The notes below the pieces were generated by a model that did no database searches, was not told the origin of the DNA, and worked only from the letters and a program-made list of their open reading frames with translations. 21,491 bases of DNA from Deltaproteobacteria bacterium (GTDB lineage Bacteria; Chloroflexota; Dehalococcoidia; Dehalococcoidales; BS750m-G39). This document shows positions 7,909 through 14,321 of the stretch, piece by piece. How positions within the stretch are numbered: position 1 is the stretch's first letter; each line of letters starts with the position of its first letter. The stretch is from positions 1 to 21,491 of the forward strand of contig JABMRW010000047.1 of assembly GCA_013202445.1 (NCBI GenBank), read 5' to 3'. A program made the translations under genes and the position numbers.

Positions 7909-8346
7909 TTATACCTCAACATAGACCAGCGCCTCATTGGGGCAGTTAGCCACGCAGACCGGGATTTCCTCCCCCTGGCAGAGGTCGCATTTGAGCGCCC
8001 TCTTCTGCTCCGTATCCGGCTTTATCGCCGCCAGCGGGCAGACCAGCAGGCAGGTCCAGCAGCCGATGCACCTATCCTCGTCCACATTGACCAGCCGGCT
8101 CTCCGGGTTCCGCTCAAGGGCGCCGGTAAGGCAGGCCTGTACACAGGGAGCATCGTCACACTGCTGGCAACGCACCGATAGCGATACCACCCCCTTCTCG
8201 TCCACCCGGATTCTGGCTAGTGGCGGCGGCGATTCCCGCTTGAACGCCTTGACCAGGTCTTTTGACCGGGCGTGCTTAAGCTGGCAGTACACCTCGCAGA
8301 GGCGGCAGCCGATGCAGACCTCTTCCCTAACGTATACCTTCCTCAT
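7909..8346 (-). CDS. Four-cluster 4Fe-4S ferredoxin (HycB/CooF-like electron carrier)
   Basis: The 145-aa protein contains 16 cysteines in four groups: C11/14/17/21, C60/63/68/72, C93/96/99/103 and C120/123/131/135, enough for four [4Fe-4S] clusters in the arrangement of HycB/CooF/DmsB-type subunits. It has no signal peptide or membrane segment, so it acts in the cytoplasm. As first gene of the operon it probably carries electrons between the FAD oxidoreductase and the ferredoxin domain of the synthase subunit. The start is supported by an AGGAG ribosome binding site 6 nt upstream and by a near-perfect promoter at 8387-8415. Confidence 0.88.
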   Translation of the reverse strand: MRKVYVREEVCIGCRLCEVYCQLKHARSKDLVKAFKRESPPPLARIRVDEKGVVSLSVRCQQCDDAPCVQACLTGALERNPESRLVNVDEDRCIGCWTCLLVCPLAAIKPDTEQKRALKCDLCQGEEIPVCVANCPNEALVYVEV

Positions 8347-8386
8347 TTAGACTCCTAGTATGCGGCCAACGGTTGCCGTATGCCAT

Positions 8387-8415
8387 ATCATATCAGATAC
8401 AATATTCTTTGTCAA
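8387..8415 (-). promoter_or_regulatory. Sigma70-type promoter of the nitrogen operon
   Basis: On the minus strand TTGACA (8410-8415) and TATGAT (8387-8392) are separated by exactly 17 bp, with a TG one base before the -10 (extended -10). Transcription should begin near 8380, giving a leader of about 35 nt before the ferredoxin start codon at 8346. This is the only strong promoter found for the eight-gene run down to the regulator. Confidence 0.8.
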
Positions 8416-8657
8416 TCCCCTGTTTTTACCCGATTGCCCCCGGCGAACCCGCTTTTTTGAAGAGGATTAAACAGCCACTATTGTAACATTAAATAGGCAG
8501 CGCGCCAAGACAAATGCCAGGTAATAGCGCCAATTTATCTTATAAAGTAGCTAAACTATGGTTTTGCGCCAGTCATTTTAGGGCTCCTTTATTGACGCCG
8601 GTGCCCTTTTCTGATTAACATAAATTGAGGGGGCCAAATCCTAAATGAGCGATAAAT
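8416..8657. other. AT-rich divergent intergenic stretch, no gene seen
   Basis: The stretch separates the minus-strand nitrogen operon from the plus-strand 51-aa gene. I see no convincing reading frame, RNA gene or terminator in it. A weak plus-strand promoter-like pair (TTGACG near 8592 with TAACAT 18 bp on) is possible. No GlnR-box-like array was found on the operon side. Confidence 0.4.
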
Positions 8658-8694
8658 ACCCGCAGTTGCGGGTGGGGCTGGTTAAAGCTATAAT
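8658..8694 (+). promoter_or_regulatory. Promoter with overlapping perfect palindrome for the 51-aa gene
   Basis: TATAAT at 8689-8694 is preceded at 17 bp by TTGCGG (8666-8671), a partial -35. A perfect inverted repeat, ACCCGCA-GT-TGCGGGT, spans 8658-8673 and covers the -35 hexamer, the usual place for an operator. The start codon of the small gene follows at 8721. Confidence 0.55.
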
Positions 8695-8720
8695 ATACAA
8701 TAGGTAAGGAGGTAGAGGAT

Positions 8721-8876
8721 ATGAAAATCGTAAAGTTGTGTCAGGCAGGGACGTGTTGCCCCGTGGTCAAGGTAGCGGATTCCAAGGTGGAAATCGGCGA
8801 GGACGAAAACACCTGCACCCTAACCATGGAACAGTGGCAGATACTCAAGGAAAAGATACTTAAGAAAGAACTCTAA
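8721..8876 (+). CDS. Small Cys-containing protein of unknown function (51 aa)
   Basis: A short frame of 51 codons begins MKIVKLCQAGTCCPVVKV and ends ILKKEL. It has a strong ribosome binding site (AAGGAGG, about 10 nt upstream) and a good promoter, so it is very likely real. The CxxxxCCP motif (C7, C12, C13) plus C32 suggests metal or Fe-S binding or thiol chemistry, but I cannot name the family. The C-terminal part (EQWQILKEKILKKEL) looks helical. It lies 80 bp upstream of fdhD on the same strand and could be linked with formate dehydrogenase or molybdenum enzyme maturation; that link rests only on position. Confidence 0.75.
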   Translation: MKIVKLCQAGTCCPVVKVADSKVEIGEDENTCTLTMEQWQILKEKILKKEL

Positions 8877-8941
8877 CCGGTAAAACCCGGGACTAAGCAG
8901 AGGAAATAAACCACCAGCCCCACCCACCTATTTTTCCCTGC

Positions 8942-8947
8942 TATAAT
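8942..8947 (+). promoter_or_regulatory. Perfect -10 element immediately upstream of fdhD
   Basis: TATAAT ends 9 nt before the fdhD ATG at 8957, so transcription would start only about 3 nt before the start codon. No -35 hexamer is recognisable at 16-18 bp. The transcript would be leaderless or nearly so. Confidence 0.4.
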
Positions 8948-8956
8948 AAGAAAAGG

Positions 8957-9673
8957 ATGGCAGATAATATCGAGCAGTTTCCCATATGGCGCGTTACCGG
9001 CACCAGTCAGAGTATCGATACCGACATAGTAGTCAGGGAGTTTCCCCTTACCATCATCCTCAATAACAAAGAGGTGGCCACCCTACCCTGCTCCCCCAGC
9101 CACCTGGACTACCTGGCGGTCGGTTTCCTGGCCTCGGAAGGCCTGATAAACAGCAAGGATGACATCAAAAAGGTAACCGTCGACCTGTCCAAGGGCAAGG
9201 TGCGGGTGAAAACCAAAAAAGATATCAAGCCCGCCCCTAGCCAGGCCGAAAAAGTCGATTCCGATATTAAAATATCAGCCCCCCAGGTCTTCGCCCTCGT
9301 AGAAGATTTTATTCAGCGCTCTCAACTATTCAAAGACACCGGCGGGGTACACAGCGCCGCCCTGGCCGATACTAAAAACATTCTGGTCTTCAGCGATGAC
9401 ATCGGCCGGTACAATGCCATAGACAAGGTCTTCGGTGAATGTCTATTGAACGACATACCTACAACGGGACGTTTGCTAATCACCAGCGGCCGTGTCTCAT
9501 CGGGGATAGTGCTCAAGGTAGCCAGGAGAAACATCCCCCTGCTTGTCTCCAAGGCCGCCCCCACCAACCTGGGGGTGAGGTTGGCCCAGAAGCTGGGGCT
9601 AACCCTCATCGGCTTCGCCCGCGATAAAAAAATGAACCTCTACGCCAACGAGTGGAGGGTAAAGGGTGACTAA
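8957..9673 (+). CDS. fdhD: FdhD-family formate dehydrogenase accessory protein
   Basis: FdhD proteins move sulfur from cysteine desulfurase to the molybdenum cofactor of formate dehydrogenase. This 238-aa protein shows the family motifs TGGVHSAALA (128-137), FSDDIGRYNAIDKVFGE (145-161), TSGRVSSGIVLKVAR (176-190) and the C-terminal LGLTLIGFARDKKMNLYAN. The flexible loop before TGGVH, which in E. coli contains the essential CxxC (C121/C124), has no cysteine here; the only cysteines are C45 and C162. It may therefore bind bis-MGD without the canonical sulfur relay. It overlaps cutA by 8 bp. Confidence 0.9.
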   Translation: MADNIEQFPIWRVTGTSQSIDTDIVVREFPLTIILNNKEVATLPCSPSHLDYLAVGFLASEGLINSKDDIKKVTVDLSKGKVRVKTKKDIKPAPSQAEKVDSDIKISAPQVFALVEDFIQRSQLFKDTGGVHSAALADTKNILVFSDDIGRYNAIDKVFGECLLNDIPTTGRLLITSGRVSSGIVLKVARRNIPLLVSKAAPTNLGVRLAQKLGLTLIGFARDKKMNLYANEWRVKGD

Positions 9674-9998
9674 ACCGGATGAGTTTACCGATATCGTCCT
9701 GTTTATTACCACGGCTGACGCTGAAGAAGCCCGGCGAATTGCCAGCGTGCTGGTGAAGAAAAGGAAGGCAGCCTGCGTAAATATCGTGCCCGGGGTTAGC
9801 TCCCTGTTCTGGTGGCAGGGCAAAGTCGAGAAAGCCGATGAGTGCCTGCTAATGGTCAAGTCCCGAGCCTCGTTACTAAATCAGATTGTTAAACTGGTCA
9901 AACAGCATCATAGCTATGATGTCCCGGAAATAATCGCCCTGACCATTATCGGCGGCAATCCCGATTATCTGGAGTGGATAGGTAAAGAGCTAAAATAG
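9666..9998 (+). CDS. cutA: Divalent cation tolerance protein CutA
   Basis: The 110-aa protein is of the normal CutA1 length and carries the family landmarks ACVNIVPGVSSLFWW, the acidic/metal-site stretch KADECLLMVKS and the HHSYDVPEIIALTI block. CutA1 forms very stable trimers; its link with copper tolerance in E. coli is old and its real role remains unclear. It starts with GTG inside the end of fdhD (8-bp overlap), so the two are probably co-translated. Confidence 0.92.
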   Translation: MTKPDEFTDIVLFITTADAEEARRIASVLVKKRKAACVNIVPGVSSLFWWQGKVEKADECLLMVKSRASLLNQIVKLVKQHHSYDVPEIIALTIIGGNPDYLEWIGKELK

Positions 9999-10100
9999 AC
10001 CGCCCGGCATCTTGCCTTAACCGGGGGAGTTGTGTACTATTTTATCTTGGACACGATAATCGGCGGCGGCTAACCTGTTATTAAGGGGGTAGCTGGCAAA

Positions 10101-10847
10101 ATGCTTAACCAAGACGAGCGGGAAAAGTACGCCCGCCAGATGGTGCTTAAAGGCTTCGGGCAAAAAGGGCAGGAAAAGCTAAAAAGGGCCACAGTCTTTA
10201 TTGCCGGCGCCGGCGGCCTTGGCTCTTCCTCAGCCACCTATCTGGCCGCTGCTGGGGTGGGCATGCTGCGCATCGTTGACCACGATAAGGTAGAACTGAG
10301 CAACCTTAACCGGCAGATCCTGCACTGGCCGAAGGACATCGGTAAAAGAAAGGTCGGCTCGGCCAAGGATAAGCTCAACCAGATGAACCCGCAGGTAAAA
10401 ATAGAAGCCATTGAGAAAAGAATAACCGAAGCCAATGTCTGCCGGCTGGTGGAAGGCTGTGACCTCATCGTAGATGCCATGGACAACCTGCCCACCCGCT
10501 ATCTGCTCAATAAAACCGCCATAGAAAAAAATATCCCCTTCTTTCACGGTGCGGTCTACGGCTTTGAGGGCAGGGCCATGACCGTAATACCGGGCCAGAC
10601 CGCCTGCCTTAGATGCGTCTACCGGGGAGCCATCGCCGAGGAGGAATGCCCGGTCATCGGGGTGACGCCGGCGGTTATCGGCTGCATCCAGGCGACAGAG
10701 GTGATAAAGTACCTGGTGGGGATAGGGCAGCTGCTGGCCAATAGACTTTTAGTCTACGACGGGCTTAACATGAAATTCACCGAGTTTAAGATTAAAAAAG
10801 ACCCCAACTGCCCGCACTGCGGAAAGCCGGCAAAAGGCAAAAAATGA
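10101..10847 (+). CDS. MoeB/ThiF-family sulfur-carrier adenylyltransferase
   Basis: This E1-like enzyme adenylates the C-terminal glycine of a small ubiquitin-like carrier. The 248-aa protein has the ATP-binding GAGGLGSS (36-43), LNRQ (69-72), the metal-binding D128 in DAMDN and four zinc cysteines C169/C172 and C237/C240. C183 lies in the equivalent region of the ThiF/MoeB crossover loop. The next gene encodes a MoaD-like carrier and overlaps it by 4 bp (ATGA), so MoeB for molybdopterin synthesis is the preferred reading; ThiF or another carrier system is possible. The ribosome binding site AAGGGGG sits 11 nt before the ATG. Confidence 0.88.
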   Translation: MLNQDEREKYARQMVLKGFGQKGQEKLKRATVFIAGAGGLGSSSATYLAAAGVGMLRIVDHDKVELSNLNRQILHWPKDIGKRKVGSAKDKLNQMNPQVKIEAIEKRITEANVCRLVEGCDLIVDAMDNLPTRYLLNKTAIEKNIPFFHGAVYGFEGRAMTVIPGQTACLRCVYRGAIAEEECPVIGVTPAVIGCIQATEVIKYLVGIGQLLANRLLVYDGLNMKFTEFKIKKDPNCPHCGKPAKGKK

Positions 10848-11116
10848 GTGTAATTGTAAACCTTCACCCCGGCCTAAGCCACCTTACCGATGGCAAGAAA
10901 ACGGCCACGGTAGAGGGCAATACCGTCGGTCAGTGCCTTAACGAGCTGATAAGGCAGTTCCCCAAGACCAAGCCGCAGCTGTTTGATAAGAAAGGCAAAC
11001 TGCACAATTACATTGATATCTACGTCAATCAGGAGAGCGCCTACCCCGAGGAGCTGGCCAAAGCGGTCAGGGACGGTGACGAGCTTCATATAACGCTGAT
11101 AATTGCCGGGGGGTAA
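10844..11116 (+). CDS. MoaD/ThiS-family sulfur carrier protein
   Basis: The 90-aa beta-grasp protein ends in LIIAGG, the di-glycine tail that is adenylated and thiocarboxylated. The family pattern V.G.TVGQCLNELIRQFP is present at about 24-41, and DGDELHITLIIAGG closes the protein. It overlaps the E1 gene by 4 bp, so the pair works together. MoaD is favoured over ThiS by length (90 versus about 66 aa) and by the molybdenum-related neighbours. The large subunit moaE is not in the window. Confidence 0.88.
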   Translation: MSVIVNLHPGLSHLTDGKKTATVEGNTVGQCLNELIRQFPKTKPQLFDKKGKLHNYIDIYVNQESAYPEELAKAVRDGDELHITLIIAGG

Positions 11117-11141
11117 ATCACAGCCGGAGGTAACAAAAACG

Positions 11142-11705
11142 ATGGAAGCAAAGATAACCTATTTTCCCGAACCCGGGAAGCAGAACACCGATGAGGTTCT
11201 GCGCCTGGCCGTGATCAGGGCGGAAGAGCTGGGCATAAAGAGCATTTTGGTAGCCTCTACCAGCGGGAATACCGCGTTAAAGGCGGTGGAGGTCTTTAAG
11301 GAAGCCAGAATAGTGGCGGTCAGCCACTTCACCGGCATGATGGAACCCAATGTCCAGGAGTTTACCGAAGAGAACCGGCAGAAGGTCTTAAGCGCCGGCG
11401 GCGCCGTGCTTACCGCCACCCATCTCTTCTCGGGACTGGGCCGGGCGATGCGCAAGAAGTTCAAGATGTACCTCTTTGAGGAAGTTGCCGCCAACACCCT
11501 GCGTCTATTCGGGCAGGGCATGAAGGTAGTCTGTGAAATCGCCCTTATGGCGGCTGACGCCGGCCTGGTACGCACCGACGAGGATATCATCGTTATCGGC
11601 GGCACCGACCGTGGGGCGGATACGGCGGTGGTGCTGCGGCCGGTCAACTCAGAGGACTTTTTCGACCTCAAGGTCAAGGAAATCCTCTGTAAACCCCTGT
11701 TCTAG
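11142..11705 (+). CDS. Stand-alone pyruvate kinase C-terminal-domain-like protein
   Basis: The 187-aa protein resembles the alpha/beta C-terminal domain of pyruvate kinase, with ASTSGNTALKAVEVF, IVAVSHFTGM and a closing IVIGGTDRGADTAVVLRPVN. The catalytic barrel is absent, so it is not a kinase. Such free domains occur in anaerobic bacteria and archaea and have no established function. I chose ATG at 11142 (GGAGG upstream, spacing 11 nt) over a TTG at 11103 that would overlap moaD. It follows the carrier gene by 25 bp and ends 9 bp from the convergent lipoprotein gene. Confidence 0.8.
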   Translation: MEAKITYFPEPGKQNTDEVLRLAVIRAEELGIKSILVASTSGNTALKAVEVFKEARIVAVSHFTGMMEPNVQEFTEENRQKVLSAGGAVLTATHLFSGLGRAMRKKFKMYLFEEVAANTLRLFGQGMKVVCEIALMAADAGLVRTDEDIIVIGGTDRGADTAVVLRPVNSEDFFDLKVKEILCKPLF

Positions 11706-11714
11706 TGCTAAAGG

Positions 11715-12203
11715 TTACTCGTCTGCCTCTATCAGGCAACAGGCGACTATTATCTCCAGGCTTTCCGTGTCTTGGCCTCCCCTGCCATCGCTCACGGTAA
11801 CGGTAATAGTGTAGGTGCCCCTAACGTCGGGGGTAAACCAGTCGCCCAATGCCCCGTCACCAGTGATATCGCCGCCATCAACCAACCAGATATAGCTCAA
11901 TTCATCCCCGTCCGGGTCCCGGGCAGTACACTCAACAGGGACAGACATAGACTGTTTTACCTGCCGCCACTGCGAAGACAGCCTGTCTATAACCGGGGGC
12001 TGATTAGCCGGCGGTTCATCAGTCGGCAGTTGCCCGGTCAGCGGCTGGTCAGTTGGAGGCTGCCCGGTCGGCAGCGGTCCATCAACCGGCGGCTGGTCAG
12101 TCGGCGGTTGACTAGATGGGGGACAACCACTGATAACAAGAGTTGCTAAAACCAGTATGCTCAAACCGGCCAGCCACTTTGTCTGAATGCGTATCAGTTT
12201 CAT
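11715..12203 (-). CDS. Proline-rich lipoprotein with PKD-like domain
   Basis: The 162-aa protein starts with a signal peptide and a lipobox VISGC (C27), so it should be lipid-anchored outside the cytoplasmic membrane. Residues 28-70 are a Pro/Thr/Gln/Asp-rich linker built from short repeats such as PPTDQP and PLPTGQ. Residues about 70-155 resemble a PKD/Ig-like fold (NQPPVIDRLSSQWRQV; DPDGDELSYIWLVDGG; YTITVTVSDGRGG). C92 and the C155/C156 pair could form a disulfide. It lies 37 bp after xdhC with a GGAGGAG ribosome binding site. No enzymatic role can be assigned. Confidence 0.75.
   Translation of the reverse strand: MKLIRIQTKWLAGLSILVLATLVISGCPPSSQPPTDQPPVDGPLPTGQPPTDQPLTGQLPTDEPPANQPPVIDRLSSQWRQVKQSMSVPVECTARDPDGDELSYIWLVDGGDITGDGALGDWFTPDVRGTYTITVTVSDGRGGQDTESLEIIVACCLIEADE
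11994..12113 (-). repeat. Short imperfect repeats coding the proline-rich linker
   Basis: Lipoprotein residues 31-70 are encoded by imperfect repeats of about 15-18 bp (on the plus strand GTCGGCGGTTGA-, GTCAGCGGCTGG- and GTCGGCAGTTGC-like units). They probably expand and contract by slippage. Confidence 0.55.
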
Positions 12204-12240
12204 TATCTATTCTCCTCCCTTGACTAAACAACCACGCTTG

Positions 12241-13014
12241 CTAGGACGACCGCCGGACTTTTATTACCTCCGCCAGAATGCTGACGGCTATCTCCTCCGG
12301 CGTCTGCGCCTCTATTTCCAGACCAATCGGGGCATAGACCCTGTCCAACTGCTCCCGGGATATTCCCCTGGCCAGCAGGTGGGAGAATATAGTCTCGTTT
12401 TTGGTTTTGCTGCCTATCATGCCGATATACTTAGCCGGGGTACCCACCGCCCACTCCAGCACCACCTCGTCATGCTGGTGACCGCGGGTAACAATCACGA
12501 TGTAGCTCGATTTATCTATCTTCACCCTGGCAAATGATTTGGTGAAGTCCTCGGCCAGGATAACATCGGCTTCGGGGAACCTCTCGGCACTGGCGAATTC
12601 AGCCCGGTCGTCAATAACGGCAATATTAAAGCCGACCAGCTTGCCCATCCTGGCCAGCGGCAGCGAGATATGGCCGCCGCCGAATATAAATAATGCAGGC
12701 GGGGTCAGGATAGGCTCTATAAAAACCTCCAGCTCCCCACCACATATCATTCCCACCTCACCCGCTTCCTTGGTGGTAAGGCTCATGTGGAGGCGCTTCG
12801 GCTTGGCCTGCTTTATCACCTTAACCGCTTCCCCAATCGCTCTAGCTTCCAGACTGCCGCCGCCGATGGTTCCCATAATGCTGCCGTCGGGCCTGACCAG
12901 CATCTTGGCCCCCTCCTCCCTGGGCGTGGAGCCGCTGGCCGAAACAACCGTGACCAGCGCCGCCTCCTCCCCCTCCGCCTTAACCCTTACTATTTCCTGG
13001 TAAATATCATCCAT
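12241..13014 (-). CDS. xdhC: XdhC/CoxI-family molybdenum hydroxylase maturation protein
   Basis: XdhC-type proteins bind molybdenum cofactor and help sulfurate and insert it into xanthine dehydrogenase-family enzymes. This 257-aa protein has the N-terminal XdhC_CoxI block (SASGSTPREEGAKMLV, GTIGGGSLEARAIGEA, MICGGELEVFIEP with C91) and the C-terminal Rossmann-like XdhC_C block (FIFGGGHISLPLA at 109-121; IVTRGHQHDEVVLEWAV; IGMIGSKTK). It is 20 bp downstream of yqeB. No xanthine dehydrogenase-type structural gene is in the window. Confidence 0.92.
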   Translation of the reverse strand: MDDIYQEIVRVKAEGEEAALVTVVSASGSTPREEGAKMLVRPDGSIMGTIGGGSLEARAIGEAVKVIKQAKPKRLHMSLTTKEAGEVGMICGGELEVFIEPILTPPALFIFGGGHISLPLARMGKLVGFNIAVIDDRAEFASAERFPEADVILAEDFTKSFARVKIDKSSYIVIVTRGHQHDEVVLEWAVGTPAKYIGMIGSKTKNETIFSHLLARGISREQLDRVYAPIGLEIEAQTPEEIAVSILAEVIKVRRSS

Positions 13015-13034
13015 CTCTCAAACCTCTAAACCCT

Positions 13035-13841
13035 CTAAACATTGTAGCGCATCATTATCGCTTCTAAAACCCCGCCGGCAATCGCCCTTACCCTGGGACG
13101 AATGGTATAACAGGCCTCTTTATCCCCGGAAGGGTCTATCTCACCCAGTTTGGTCCCCTTTTGGACCGTTGTCCCGTCCCGCAGCATGGCCCGGACTATA
13201 CCGTCTATCTCCGCCCTGACCGGCTTTCCAGCCACCGTAGCCACCACCTCGCCGGCGCTAGCCGGGTCACCTATATCTCTGTCGGTCAGGAAAAGGCCGT
13301 CTCCGGTAGCATGCAACGCCCGCTCATGGGTCAGCCCCCCGATTTCAACGGGGATGCCGGTGTCCTTCTCGGCCTCCCCCTTTAATATTACCCTCCCCAG
13401 CCTCTCACTGTTGTTGGTCTCCACCACCATATGGACATCCTTGTCCGCCCCAAAGCCCGGCCCCAGCCCGATAACCAGCGGGGCATGGCTAATTTTTGTC
13501 CCCAGGTTCTTCTTGGCCATTATAGCGTCAACCAACACCTCTGGTTTAAGTGCTTTCCTGACCGATGTTTCAGGATCAACGACGATGGCTATGCGGCCGT
13601 CCCGCCATAACTTCAGGATCTCACTAGCCGATTCGACCCGCCGGGCAACTATCCCCTCAACCTCCTTCTCCCCGTCATAGATTGCCTCGCAGAAGGCGAC
13701 CCCCCGGCTGACGGCCAGTGGCTCGGCAGTTTCGGTAAGGCAGACACGGAAGCGGGCACGGGCCAGCTTGTGGGCTACCCCGCTGGCCACCTCCCCACCC
13801 CCCCTTATAAGGATGATTAATCGGCTTAGTTCAGCACTCAT
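13035..13841 (-). CDS. yqeB: EF2563/YqeB-family selenium-dependent molybdenum hydroxylase accessory protein
   Basis: The 268-aa protein matches the YqeB (EF2563) family found with selenium-dependent molybdenum hydroxylases. Characteristic parts are the N-terminal IILIRGGGEVASGVAHKLARA (in part), the VVDPE stretch, VIGLGPGFGA and the C-terminal biotinyl-like segment PVRAEIDGIVRAMLRDG. The biochemical role of the family is not settled; it is thought to support a labile-selenium molybdenum cofactor enzyme. It is first in an apparent operon with xdhC. The GAGAGGTAGAG leader and a minus-strand TATAAT (13885-13890) support the start. Confidence 0.88.
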   Translation of the reverse strand: MSAELSRLIILIRGGGEVASGVAHKLARARFRVCLTETAEPLAVSRGVAFCEAIYDGEKEVEGIVARRVESASEILKLWRDGRIAIVVDPETSVRKALKPEVLVDAIMAKKNLGTKISHAPLVIGLGPGFGADKDVHMVVETNNSERLGRVILKGEAEKDTGIPVEIGGLTHERALHATGDGLFLTDRDIGDPASAGEVVATVAGKPVRAEIDGIVRAMLRDGTTVQKGTKLGEIDPSGDKEACYTIRPRVRAIAGGVLEAIMMRYNV

Positions 13842-13884
13842 TCTCTACCTCTCACACCATGTGACCTGGCTAACACTGCCCAGA

Positions 13885-13905
13885 ATTATACCACAATGAT
13901 ATAAT
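13885..13905. promoter_or_regulatory. Divergent -10 elements for yqeB (-) and the metallopeptidase (+)
   Basis: A minus-strand TATAAT (13885-13890) and a plus-strand TATAAT (13900-13905) lie back to back with only 9 bp between them. Neither has a good -35. The plus-strand start site would fall about 15 nt before the metallopeptidase ATG at 13927. The two promoters must compete for polymerase. Confidence 0.5.
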
Positions 13906-13926
13906 GGAGCTAAAATGGTTTAGATT

Positions 13927-14301
13927 ATGGATAGAGACAGTTTTGAACGGCTGGTGGCTCAAGCGGTGGATGATTTGCCTGAGGAGTTTCTCAACAGGCT
14001 GGAGAACATAGATATCGTGGTAGAGGACCACCCCACCCCCGACCAAATGCTCCATCTGGGACTGGAGCGGGGTGAAACCCTGCTCGGCCTCTACGAAGGG
14101 GTGCCCCAGACCGAGCGGGGCGGCCACTACGGGCTGGTGCCGCCGGACAAGATAACCATATTCCAACGGTCAATCGAGGCCAAATGCCGCTACGGGGGCA
14201 ATATCAGCGCCGAGGTACAGCGGGTGGTCAAGCACGAAATAGCCCACCACTTCGGCATCAGCGATGCCCGGCTGCACCAGCTAGAAAAGGAGGAGGGCTG
14301 A
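13927..14301 (+). CDS. Zincin-like metallopeptidase-family protein (DUF1025 type)
   Basis: The 124-aa protein carries HEIAHHFGISD (103-113), a complete HExxHxxxxxD zinc motif of minigluzincin/zincin-like proteins, with E104 as the presumed general base. The rest matches the short zincin-like family: an N-terminal helix FERLVAQAVDDLPEEF, LLGLYEGVP and the IFQRSIEA block. There is no signal peptide, so it is cytoplasmic. Substrate and role of this widespread family are unknown. The upstream ATG at 13915 runs into TAG, so 13927 is the start. It ends 20 bp before the convergent cohesin gene. Confidence 0.88.
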   Translation: MDRDSFERLVAQAVDDLPEEFLNRLENIDIVVEDHPTPDQMLHLGLERGETLLGLYEGVPQTERGGHYGLVPPDKITIFQRSIEAKCRYGGNISAEVQRVVKHEIAHHFGISDARLHQLEKEEG

Positions 14302-14321
14302 CCCGGAGCTAGCAACCGTAA

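Noticed and set aside
7363..8181. 272-codon plus-strand frame opposite hisH and the ferredoxin
   Set aside because: It crosses two well-supported genes on the other strand and shows no domain pattern.
8416..8657. GlnR box before the nitrogen operon
   Set aside because: GTTAC and similar 5-mers occur, but no run of half-sites at 11-bp spacing was found.
8658..8720. Moco riboswitch upstream of the 51-aa gene or fdhD
   Set aside because: The only clear element is a short perfect palindrome; the multi-helix pattern of the Moco RNA could not be recognised by eye.
10004..10026. CCCGG/CCGGG stem as terminator after cutA
   Set aside because: Five base pairs around a 13-nt loop, with no U-run after it.
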